A stretch of DNA of 5,628 bases from Myxococcota bacterium. GTDB lineage: Bacteria > Myxococcota > Polyangia > GCA-2747355 > JAKLHH01. The translations under genes were made by a program, and so were the position numbers. How positions within the stretch are numbered: position 1 is the first letter of the stretch; each line of letters starts with the position of its first letter. The stretch lies in contig JAKLHH010000579.1 in the NCBI GenBank assembly GCA_022710245.1, positions 1 through 5,628 of the forward strand. Reading direction: 5' to 3'. The notes beneath the pieces are model-generated. The model made no database searches. It was not told where the DNA came from and saw only the letters and a list, made by a program, of their open reading frames with translations. This document shows positions 1-5,520 of the stretch, one piece after another.

Positions 1-28
1 ATCTGAAGGGCAGGGGTGCTCACGCTCG

Positions 29-1582
29 CTACTGCTCGATGGCCCCCACGTCGACCGGATCGCCTCGCTGCTTGCCGAGGTAGTCGACGCCGATCCCCGG
101 CTGCAGCGCCGCGCTGCCGAGCGCGCTCCCCGCCGGGAAGAGGAAGCTCGCCGAGGCAGGGCTGGTGGAGACGAGCGCGCTGGCGGGGGTGCCGCCGAGG
201 GCGCCGGCACCGCAGGACGCCCCCGCCTCGCAGAGGTTGGCGCCCGTCGACCAGCCCGAGCCGCGATTGAGCGGGTTCACGCCGCTGTTGCCGGGCGCCA
301 GCACGAGGTTGTTGCGGACGGTCCCGCTGCAGCCCTCGGCCGCGCAGGTGATGGCGTGGCTGTTCAGGGTGATCGAGCTCTGCTTGCCATAGTCCCAGAT
401 CGTGTTGTTGATGACCTTGAACGCGTCGTCGCTGGCGACCTGCTCGAAGATCAGCACGCCGCCGCCGCCGAGGTCCCACATCAGGTTGTTCGAGACCACG
501 ATCCCGCTCGTCGTCCCGCCGCAGGCGTCGGCGACCTGCACCGCGCCGGAGATGCTGCTGGTCCCGCTGCGGTTGTAGCCGACGTCGTGGAAGACGTTGC
601 CGTCGATGACCACGCCGCTCGACGCCGCGCGCGGCTCGATCTGGATCCCGCGCCCGTCGATCTGCCGGAAGATGGAGCGGCGCAGCTCGAGGCCCGTGTG
701 GCTGGTGTCGCCGGCGCTGCAGCCGGTGCCCCCGCCGGTGTAGACGCCGTAGTAGCGCGTCGCGCCGTAGAGCTCCGAGTTGATGAAGCGGAAGCCCGCG
801 AGCTTGGTCCCGCTCCCGGTCGCCACGCCCAGCGCCGGGCCCGCCGAGTCGTGGGCGTCGATGCGCACGCGGTAGAGGGTGATCGCGTCGCTGGCGACGA
901 TCAGCGTGTAGCCGTTCTGGTTGCCGGTGCAGCCGCTGCCGACGAAGCGGAAGAGCATGTCGGGGCCGCCATCGAAGATCAGGTGATGGGTGCCGGCGCC
1001 GGAGATGGTGTTGGCGGCCGAGGAGGTGCAGCCAGGCGCCGCGGTCATCACGGCCGGCGTGGGATCGCCGGGCCACGGCTTGACCACGAGCTCCTTGCCC
1101 GCGGAGCCGGCGAGCGCGCTGGCCGTGAGGCCGAGCCGCCCGGCGCCCTTGAGGTAGATGATCGCCGGCCCGCCGCTGGTCCCCGGCTTGCCCGCGACGT
1201 CCGCGAGCGAGGCGCACGGCGCCGCCTGCGTGCAGGTCTTGCCGGCTCCCTTGGAGAGGTCCACCCAGTAGCGGTCGGCGACCTTCGCCTCGTCGGGGAC
1301 AGCCAGCGGGTAGAACGCGGGCTTGGTGTAGCCGAGGGGGTCGAGCCAGCGCACCTCGCCCTGCGGCGCGGCGCTGTCGAGTCCCGGGCTGCCCTCGCTG
1401 CGCCCGCGCTCTGCCGCGGCGTCGCGCTGGTCCTCGCCCCGCTCCCCGCTCGCGAGGTCACGGCGCGGCCCGTCGCCGCCGCTCGTGTCTCCGGCGGGCG
1501 TGCCGCTGGAGCTGCAGGCGGCCAGCAGCCCCCACACGATCATCGACGCCGACCACGGTGCGCCAGTCCTCGGTGTCTGCAT
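29..1582 (-). CDS. Secreted parallel beta-helix lipoprotein with choice-of-anchor-Q-like C-terminus
   Basis: This encodes a 517-residue exported protein of unknown substrate. A short signal peptide (Arg5, hydrophobic stretch 14-22) ends in a lipobox LAAC with the lipidated Cys at 23, so the mature protein should be membrane-anchored. Residues 24-75 are a disordered Ser/Gly/Asp/Arg/Glu linker. A segment near 104-123 (YWVDLSKG...CTQAAPC) resembles the entry strand of bacterial right-handed beta-helix proteins. The body, about 195-430, carries repeated strand-and-turn units such as VVIDGNVFHDVG (324-335), IVVSNNLMWDLGGGG (361-375) and KVINNTIWDYG (389-399), typical of PbH1 repeats. The tail (500-517, DYLGKQRG...VDVGAIEQ) matches the closing motif of choice-of-anchor Q proteins. 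The ATG at 1582 follows an AAGGTGGAGG ribosome-binding region. The gene lies 54 nt after thiD on the same strand. The family includes polysaccharide lyases and adhesins, but I see no catalytic signature, so function stays open. The fold and lipoprotein calls are strong. Confidence 0.9.
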   Translation of the reverse strand: MQTPRTGAPWSASMIVWGLLAACSSSGTPAGDTSGGDGPRRDLASGERGEDQRDAAAERGRSEGSPGLDSAAPQGEVRWLDPLGYTKPAFYPLAVPDEAKVADRYWVDLSKGAGKTCTQAAPCASLADVAGKPGTSGGPAIIYLKGAGRLGLTASALAGSAGKELVVKPWPGDPTPAVMTAAPGCTSSAANTISGAGTHHLIFDGGPDMLFRFVGSGCTGNQNGYTLIVASDAITLYRVRIDAHDSAGPALGVATGSGTKLAGFRFINSELYGATRYYGVYTGGGTGCSAGDTSHTGLELRRSIFRQIDGRGIQIEPRAASSGVVIDGNVFHDVGYNRSGTSSISGAVQVADACGGTTSGIVVSNNLMWDLGGGGVLIFEQVASDDAFKVINNTIWDYGKQSSITLNSHAITCAAEGCSGTVRNNLVLAPGNSGVNPLNRGSGWSTGANLCEAGASCGAGALGGTPASALVSTSPASASFLFPAGSALGSAALQPGIGVDYLGKQRGDPVDVGAIEQ

Positions 1583-1586
1583 GCCT

Positions 1587-1600
1587 CCACCTTACGGTGG
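1587..1600 (-). promoter_or_regulatory. Small hairpin with GNRA-type loop overlapping the lipoprotein ribosome binding site
   Basis: Read on the minus strand, CCACC-GTAA-GGTGG forms a perfect 5-bp stem closed by a GTAA (GNRA-class) loop, 4 nt before the lipoprotein ATG. The 3' arm supplies the first two bases of the GGAGG Shine-Dalgarno-like sequence. The pairing is visible in the sequence. Any role in translation control is inference. Confidence 0.45.
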
Positions 1601-1636
1601 CCGCGCTGCGGGCGTCAAACGCGGGCTGGCGCGCTG

Positions 1637-2482
1637 CTAGGCCAGCTCGATCCCCGGCAGCCGCTGCCCCGAGGAGAGGACGATCGGGTGCGCGAGCGCG
1701 CTGGCGACCAGCTCGATCCCGGCGGCGCAGGCGTCGGGCAGCTCGGCGCCGAGGGCGAGCGCGCCGGTGATCGCCGCCGAGAGCATGCAGCCAGTGCCGT
1801 GCGGGGTGACCCCGCTGATGCGCGGGTGCATCCAGCGCCAGCTCTGGCCGGCGACCCGGAGGAGGTCGAGCGGATCGCCCTCGAGGTGTCCGCCCTTGAG
1901 CAGCACCGGGCAGCGGCAGCCGCGCGACAGCTCGGCCGCCTCGCCCTCGAGCTGAGTCGCGTCCAGCGCGCGGCCGAGGAGCACCTCGGCCTCGGGGAGG
2001 TTCGGCGTGACCAGCGCCGCGCGCGGGAGCAGGAGCTCCCGGTAGGCGGCGACCGCGTCCTCGCGCAGGAGGCGGTCCCCGCTCGTCGCGACCATCACCG
2101 GGTCGACGACCAGCGGCGGGAACCCGGGCTCGGCGGCGAGGCGCGCCACCGCGGCGATCGTCTCCGCGTCCCAGAGCATGCCGGTCTTCACCGCGGCCAC
2201 CGGGAAGCCCTCGAGCACGGCGCGGACCTGCCGGGTCACGGCCTCGGCGCCGAGCCCGACCACCGCGCGGACGCCCTCGAGGTTCTGCGCGGTGACCGCG
2301 GTGAGGGCGCTGGTGCCGAAGACCTCCATGCGGGCGAAGACGCGGAGGTCGGCCTGGATGCCGGCGCCGCCGCCCGAGTCGGAGCCGGCGATGGTGAGCG
2401 CCACCGGCCGCTGCGCGCGAGGCGCCCCCTCGGCCGGCACCGCCCCGCGTCGCAGGAGCTCTCTCCACCTTGAGCTCATCAT
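1637..2482 (-). CDS. thiD: Hydroxymethylpyrimidine/phosphomethylpyrimidine kinase ThiD
   Basis: ThiD is a cytoplasmic ribokinase-fold kinase that phosphorylates HMP to HMP-P and then to HMP-PP, the pyrimidine donor for thiamine phosphate synthesis. The 281-residue product has the family motifs in order: [16 protein letters not shown] (31-46, substrate-binding glycine-rich start), TAVTAQN (61-67), KTGML (99-103), [13 protein letters not shown] (127-139), TPNLPEAE (159-166), LLKGGH (194-199), and [11 protein letters not shown] (228-238) with the anion hole and catalytic Cys232. There is about 25 extra residues at the N-terminus relative to the usual MxxxxALTIAGxD start. The ATG at 2482 overlaps the thiE stop as ATGA and is preceded by GAGGAG with 5-nt spacing, which supports this start and translational coupling. 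No sign of damage. It is the last thi gene of the riboswitch-controlled operon. The single-domain enzyme is not fused to ThiE. The family call is very secure; the second phosphorylation step is assumed from the family. Confidence 0.97.
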   Translation of the reverse strand: MMSSRWRELLRRGAVPAEGAPRAQRPVALTIAGSDSGGGAGIQADLRVFARMEVFGTSALTAVTAQNLEGVRAVVGLGAEAVTRQVRAVLEGFPVAAVKTGMLWDAETIAAVARLAAEPGFPPLVVDPVMVATSGDRLLREDAVAAYRELLLPRAALVTPNLPEAEVLLGRALDATQLEGEAAELSRGCRCPVLLKGGHLEGDPLDLLRVAGQSWRWMHPRISGVTPHGTGCMLSAAITGALALGAELPDACAAGIELVASALAHPIVLSSGQRLPGIELA

Positions 2483-3243
2483 GGGTGCTCCTCTCCGGCT
2501 CGCGCTCGGAGCGCGGCCTGCACGGCGTCGGCCAGCGCGCGCGCTGCCGACTCGGGGTGAAGCGCGGCGGAGAGCGCGGAGACCACCGCGACCCCGTCGG
2601 CGCCCGCCGCGATCACCTCGCCCGCTCGCGCGGGAGTGATGCCGCCGATGGCCACGAGCGGCAGCCCCGGCACGGCGGCGCGGATGCGCGCGACGCCCAG
2701 GGGCCCCGCGGCCGGCTCGGTGTCGACCTTGGTGGGCGTGGTCCAGACCGGCGAGACGGACAGGTACGCCGCGCCCGCGTCCGCCGCCGCCCGCGCCTGC
2801 TCCACCGTGGTCACGCTGACCCCGACCTGCAGGTCGGGCCGGCCCGCGGCCTCGGCGCGAGCCCGCGCCAGCGCCGGGTCGAGATCGTGCTGCCCGAGGT
2901 GCAGCCCGCCCGCGCCGGCCGCGAGCGCCCAGTCCAGGCGGTCGTTCACCACCAGCGGGACGCCGGCGTCCTCCAGCCAGGGGCGCACATGCGAGGCCAG
3001 CTCGAGGAGCGCCGCGCCGCTCTCGCGCTTGTCCCGGAGCTGGATCACGGTCGCGCCGCCGCGGAGCGCCGCGCCGACCAGCTCCTCGGGGTGCTCGCCG
3101 GCGCGGCCGAGATCGAGGACGACGTAGACGGAGAGGTCGAGCCGCCCCGTGGCGGGCCTGGGGGCAGGCCCGGAGCGGTGGTGCAGGGGTGATTCGCCCT
3201 GCTCGCGTCCTGCGGACGCTCCGCGATGAAGGGATTGGCTCAC
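2479..3243 (-). CDS. thiE: Thiamine-phosphate synthase ThiE
   Basis: ThiE couples HMP-PP with thiazole phosphate to give thiamine monophosphate and pyrophosphate. From the GTG start at 3243 the protein has 254 residues; the TIM-barrel domain starts at about residue 35 ([12 protein letters not shown]). Motifs: QLRDK (68-72), ND (100-101), HLGQHD (115-120), GVSV (141-144), SPVWTTPTK (164-172, the phosphate-binding loop usually written GPxxxTxTK), GPLGV (180-184), AIGGI (198-202) and [11 protein letters not shown] (214-224). The start was chosen because GTG overlaps the upstream stop as GTGA, a GGGAGG lies 7 nt ahead, and no other ATG, GTG or TTG occurs in frame before the domain. The frame is open much further upstream (to 3942), but that part is the antisense-like shadow of the preceding gene. 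The 34-residue leader is unusual, lacks family similarity and contains two strong DNA inverted repeats. The gene overlaps thiD by 4 nt. Function is secure; the exact N-terminus is less so. Confidence 0.96.
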   Translation of the reverse strand: MSQSLHRGASAGREQGESPLHHRSGPAPRPATGRLDLSVYVVLDLGRAGEHPEELVGAALRGGATVIQLRDKRESGAALLELASHVRPWLEDAGVPLVVNDRLDWALAAGAGGLHLGQHDLDPALARARAEAAGRPDLQVGVSVTTVEQARAAADAGAAYLSVSPVWTTPTKVDTEPAAGPLGVARIRAAVPGLPLVAIGGITPARAGEVIAAGADGVAVVSALSAALHPESAARALADAVQAALRARAGEEHP

Positions 3244-4292
3244 CGCGCCGCCTCCCGGGCGTAGGCGCCCCAGAAGGGATCGGTGACCGGCTGCTCGAGC
3301 GGGGTCAGCCGCCCCCCGCGACGGAGGCGCACGGGCCCGGGCCCGGTGCACTCGCCGATCGGGCAGGCGGGGATGCCGGCCTCGCCGAACGCCTCGAGGA
3401 GCGCGGTCACGCGCGCGGGGCGGCAGGTGAGGAGCAGCGTGCCCTCGCTGATCGCGGTCAGCGGGTCCATGGCGAAGAGCTCGCAGATCCGCGCGACCTC
3501 CTCGGCGATCGGGACGCGGTCGAGCTCGAGCTCCATGCCGACGTCGGCGGCGCGCGCCAGCTCGAAGAGGCCGCCGAGGACGCCGCACTCGGTGGCGTCG
3601 TGCATGGCGGTGACCCCACCGTCGCGGACACCGATCGAGGCGGCGGTGAGCGCGTCCTTCACCGTCGACATCTGCCAGAAGAGCGCGGCGGCGCGCTCGG
3701 CGAGCGCCGGCCCGAGTGCCCCGGCGACCCGTGCCGGGAAGCTCGCGGCCATCAGGCCGCTCGCCTCGATGGCGGCGCCCTTGGTGATCACCACCGCGTC
3801 GCCCGGGCGGGACATGCCCGCCGTGACGTAGCGGTCCTCGGGGCCCGTGGCGATCAGCGTGCAGCCGCCCACCATGGGGAAGCCGCAGCCCTCGTAGCGA
3901 CCCGTGTGGCCGGTCACCACCGCGATGCCGAGCGCGTCGCACTCGGCGTGCACCGTGCCCCAGAGCTCCTCGAGGTCGGCGGCGCCCATCGAGGGAGGCA
4001 GGTTGAGGTCGATCGACATGTAGCGCGGCGGTAGCCCGGTGGTGGTGAGGTCGGAGGCGAGGATGTGCACGGCGAACCAGGCAGCGCGCCGCCAGCCGAA
4101 GGCGGGCACCACGTAGAACGGATCGGTGGTGAGCGCCATGACCTGCCCGCCGCCGAGCGTGACCACGCCCACGTCGACGCCGTGGCGCGGGCCGGTGAGC
4201 ACGCTCGCGTCGCGTCGGCCGAGCCGCGGATAGATGACCTCGTCAAAGAAGGGTCTGGGGATCTTTCCCAGCTCGGGCAGCTCGACGCTCAT
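3240..4292 (-). CDS. AIR synthase/HypE/ThiL-superfamily protein, first gene of the TPP-riboswitch operon
   Basis: This 350-residue cytoplasmic protein belongs to the PurM/HypE/SelD/ThiL superfamily of ATP-binding enzymes. Visible landmarks are GVDVGVVTLGGGQVMALTTDPF (38-59; position-equivalent to the metal/ATP-binding start of HypE and to the GDDAAV...STD region of ThiL), ASDLTTTG (79-86), VVTGHTGR (125-132), GDAVVITKGAAIE (164-176), HDATECGVLGGLFELA (231-246, like HypE HDPTRGGL) and EGTLLLT (283-289). It ends in REAAR, so the C-terminal Cys tail with which HypE receives its carbamoyl group is absent; a hydrogenase-maturation role is unlikely. ThiL's GDDA signature is also not exact. The gene directly follows a TPP riboswitch, and its stop overlaps the thiE start (GTGA), so a thiamine job is inferred: possibly TMP to TPP phosphorylation, or a related ATP-dependent step. 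The ATG at 4292 has GAGGAG 5 nt upstream. The superfamily is secure; the reaction is unknown. Confidence 0.9.
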   Translation of the reverse strand: MSVELPELGKIPRPFFDEVIYPRLGRRDASVLTGPRHGVDVGVVTLGGGQVMALTTDPFYVVPAFGWRRAAWFAVHILASDLTTTGLPPRYMSIDLNLPPSMGAADLEELWGTVHAECDALGIAVVTGHTGRYEGCGFPMVGGCTLIATGPEDRYVTAGMSRPGDAVVITKGAAIEASGLMAASFPARVAGALGPALAERAAALFWQMSTVKDALTAASIGVRDGGVTAMHDATECGVLGGLFELARAADVGMELELDRVPIAEEVARICELFAMDPLTAISEGTLLLTCRPARVTALLEAFGEAGIPACPIGECTGPGPVRLRRGGRLTPLEQPVTDPFWGAYAREAAR

Positions 4293-4297
4293 GGGCG

Positions 4298-4303
4298 CTC
4301 CTC
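4298..4303 (-). promoter_or_regulatory. Ribosome binding site of the AIR-synthase-like gene, probable riboswitch target
   Basis: GAGGAG lies 5 nt before the ATG at 4292. Its bases, together with the following CGC (minus-strand GGAGCGC, 4295-4301), can pair with GCGCCTCC at 4326-4333 with one bulged C. This gives a hairpin that would hide the site. The pairing is visible; its use as the riboswitch output is inferred. Confidence 0.7.
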
Positions 4304-4314
4304 GGTTCAGGTTC
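4303..4314 (-). repeat. 12-nt exact copy of the riboswitch P4/P5 strand next to the ribosome binding site
   Basis: The minus-strand 12-mer GAACCTGAACCG occurs inside the aptamer (4373-4384) and again here, ending on the first base of the GAGGAG ribosome binding site. The match is exact over 12 nt and stops at both ends. CCTGAACCG could in principle pair with the P5/P4 3' segment CGGCGTAGG, competing with the aptamer's own strand. That use is inference; it may be a chance or duplication remnant. Confidence 0.7.
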
Positions 4315-4349
4315 TTCGCGGCCGGGGAGGCGCATCGGGCCCAAGCTGG

Positions 4350-4427
4350 CTGCTCCCTACGCCGGCATGATCCGGTTCAGGTTCAGCGGGTGTGATCTCA
4401 GGCCGCAGCGCGGCCACCCCGGAGCGA
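4350..4427 (-). promoter_or_regulatory. TPP riboswitch (THI element) aptamer
   Basis: On the minus strand this reads as a near-consensus thiamine pyrophosphate aptamer. P1 pairs GCTCC (4421-4425) with GGAGC (4352-4356). P2 pairs GGGTG (4415-4419) with CACCC (4388-4392). P3 is GGCCGC-GCT-GCGGCC (4401-4415), followed by the invariant CTGAGA (4396-4401). The pyrophosphate-sensing arm has GAACCTGAA (P4 5' strand), P5 as CCGG-ATCATG-CCGG (4362-4375), and the conserved GCGTAGGGA. All core elements are in the expected order and spacing. It sits about 58 nt ahead of the AIR-synthase-like gene, and no run of T follows a hairpin, so control is probably at translation initiation: TPP would lower expression of the three downstream genes. 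The long optional P3 extension is minimal here. Confidence 0.97.
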
Positions 4428-4438
4428 GCTTGGCGGTG

Positions 4439-4466
4439 ATAATACCCGGCGAGCGCGAGCGGGCAA
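4439..4466 (-). promoter_or_regulatory. Probable sigma-70-type promoter of the thiamine operon
   Basis: On the minus strand a -35-like TTGCCC (4461-4466) and a -10-like TATTAT (4439-4444, 5 of 6 to consensus) are 16 bp apart. Initiation about 7 nt on would fall near 4430, just before riboswitch P1 at 4425, which fits the leader exactly. The A+T-rich box stands out in very GC-rich DNA. Confidence 0.6.
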
Positions 4467-4480
4467 GCGCAGATACACGA

Positions 4481-4504
4481 AGGGCGGGCTCGCTGGCCCG
4501 CCCT
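4481..4504 (-). terminator. Probable terminator of the cold-shock gene
   Basis: A perfect 9-bp inverted repeat AGGGCGGGC / GCCCGCCCT with a 6-nt loop lies 36 nt after the cold-shock stop codon and just before the thiamine-operon promoter. The tail on the minus strand (TTCGTGTATCT) is only modestly T-rich, so it is a weak intrinsic terminator by the classical rule but well placed to insulate the two units. Confidence 0.6.
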
Positions 4505-4540
4505 CCGGAGACGTTAGCTATCTATGGATGGGGCTGGGGG

Positions 4541-4744
4541 CTAGTCGGGGCGGCGAACGTTCGCGGCCTGCAGGCCCTTGGGTCCCTGGATGAGATCGAA
4601 GACGACCGGCTCACCCTCGGCCAGGCTGCGGAAGCCCTCGGTCTGGATGGCGGAGTAGTGCACGAAGACATCCGGGCCGTTCTCGCGCGTGATGAAGCCA
4701 AAACCCTTGGAGTCGTTGAACCACTTGACGATGCCTTTTTCCAC
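4541..4744 (-). CDS. Cold-shock domain protein (CspA family)
   Basis: A 67-residue single OB-fold protein that binds single-stranded RNA and DNA and acts as an RNA chaperone. From the GTG at 4744 it begins [21 protein letters not shown]1 is KGFGFI (13-18), with the aromatic residues Trp8, Phe15 and Phe17; RNP2 is VFVHY (26-30). The rest ([24 protein letters not shown]) follows the family closely, and 67 residues is the usual length. A longer frame from a GTG at 4774 adds ten residues (GRHQESRSI) with no family similarity and no ribosome binding site, so the inner GTG is preferred. AGGAG lies 12 nt ahead of the chosen start, and a weaker AGG about 7 nt ahead. The gene appears monocistronic, with its own promoter, a leader of about 100 nt and a hairpin terminator. 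Whether it is cold-induced cannot be told from sequence. Confidence 0.96.
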   Translation of the reverse strand: MEKGIVKWFNDSKGFGFITRENGPDVFVHYSAIQTEGFRSLAEGEPVVFDLIQGPKGLQAANVRRPD

Positions 4745-4811
4745 GATCGACCTGCTCTCCTGGTGGCGGCCCACTGTCGAGCGTCGGCTTGCGCCGCCAG
4801 CTTGCTAGCCC

Positions 4812-4836
4812 GCGGAGGGGGGGAACCTAACTCCGC
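4812..4836 (-). promoter_or_regulatory. Hairpin in the cold-shock gene leader
   Basis: Minus-strand GCGGAG and CTCCGC form a 6-bp stem around a 13-nt, C-rich loop in the middle of the untranslated leader. Long structured leaders act as thermosensors in cspA of enteric bacteria; this one shares no obvious sequence with them. Function is inferred only from position. Confidence 0.35.
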
Positions 4837-4856
4837 CCCGCCGCGTCGACCGATCA

Positions 4857-4885
4857 AAAATGAAGGTGGGCCCGATTACTGTCAA
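4857..4885 (-). promoter_or_regulatory. Probable sigma-70-type promoter of the cold-shock gene
   Basis: A perfect TTGACA -35 box (4880-4885, minus strand) is followed after 17 bp by CATTTT (4857-4862), a partial -10, in a locally A+T-rich patch. It lies 30 nt after the stop of the preceding gene and predicts a leader of about 100 nt, as is common for cold-shock genes. The -35 is convincing; the -10 is weak. Confidence 0.6.
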
Positions 4886-4914
4886 GCCTATTGATGCGGC
4901 CCCCGCCCCCCAGC

Positions 4915-5517
4915 TCAGCCGCTGCGGGAGGGCGTGTCGAGGGGGGCCTCGCAGGCGCTGCGCAGGCGGCAGCCGCGGCACTCGAGGCCGCGCCAGATGC
5001 GATCGAAGATCCCCTGCACCTGGTCGAGGAGCTGCGGGTCCTCGGTGACCACGCCGAGCTCGAAGTTGCGGCGGCCAGCCCCCTTGGCGCCCAGCCCCGC
5101 CCCGGTCCAGTTGGCGCTGCCGAGGTAGAGGAGGGCGCCGTCGACGATCACCGTCTTCAGGTGCACGCGCGGACAGACCCGGAGCTCGAGCCCGCCGCGC
5201 ACCAGGCGGCGGTGGCGGTCGAAGGACTCGCGGAAGGCGCGCGAGGGGTAGCCCGAGTGGAGCAGGCGCAGCTCCACCCGCCGCGCGGCGAGCTCGTCGA
5301 GGGCATCGAGCACCGAGCGGTAGCCGCGGCGTCGGCCCGGTCGCGCGGGGCCCTCGATCCAGAGGTCCTTCAGGTTGGCGGTGGCGATCCAGACGCTGCA
5401 GCTCGCCTCCAGCACCGCGCGCACGACGCGCTCGTAGTGGCCACGGCCCGAGACGAGCGAGAGGGCGACGCTGCGGGGCGGGTCGACGAAGTCGAGCACG
5501 CGGCGATCATACCGCAT
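4915..5517 (-). CDS. Single-HKD phospholipase D-like protein with C-terminal Cys cluster
   Basis: A 200-residue protein with one phospholipase D active-site motif: H119-x-K121-x4-D126-x6-G133-S-A-N136, followed by WTGAGLGAKGAGRRNFELGVV. The N-terminal half (about 16-90) has the matching fold elements, including VWIATANLKDLWI (42-54), where a first, degenerate catalytic half would lie in two-HKD enzymes. Single-HKD members normally dimerise to complete the site; the family includes nucleases (Nuc, BfiI-type), phospholipases and transferases, so substrate cannot be assigned. The C-terminus has C180-x2-C183-x5-C189, a possible metal site. No signal peptide or membrane segment is seen, so it is probably cytoplasmic. 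The ATG at 5517 has no Shine-Dalgarno sequence ahead; the frame stays open through the upstream repeat to the window edge, so the true start may be further out. The neighbours give no functional hint. The fold call is strong, the function open. Confidence 0.88.
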   Translation of the reverse strand: MRYDRRVLDFVDPPRSVALSLVSGRGHYERVVRAVLEASCSVWIATANLKDLWIEGPARPGRRRGYRSVLDALDELAARRVELRLLHSGYPSRAFRESFDRHRRLVRGGLELRVCPRVHLKTVIVDGALLYLGSANWTGAGLGAKGAGRRNFELGVVTEDPQLLDQVQGIFDRIWRGLECRGCRLRSACEAPLDTPSRSG

Positions 5518-5520
5518 CAG

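Noticed and set aside
1612..1622. GCGT-CAA-ACGC inverted repeat after thiD as a terminator
   Set aside because: The stem is only 4 bp and no T-run follows on the minus strand, so termination before the lipoprotein gene is not supported.
356..2473. A 705-codon open frame on the plus strand
   Set aside because: It lies antisense to the lipoprotein and thiD genes, spans the intergenic gap, is dominated by Ala/Arg/Gly/Asp/Val and shows no family motif. Such frames are expected opposite real genes at this GC content.
3244..3942. The thiE frame extended upstream to 3942 (487 codons in total)
   Set aside because: The added part overlaps the AIR-synthase-like gene in another frame, is Arg-rich without family similarity, and the GTG at 3243 has a ribosome binding site and a GTGA overlap.
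3240..4292. Calling the operon's first gene hypE (hydrogenase maturation)
   Set aside because: The C-terminal Cys tail needed to carry the carbamoyl/cyano group is missing, and the context is a TPP riboswitch with thiE and thiD, not hydrogenase genes.
4745..4774. Ten-residue N-terminal extension of the cold-shock protein from a GTG at 4774
   Set aside because: No ribosome binding site precedes it, the residues match no cold-shock family sequence, and the shorter form has the standard length.
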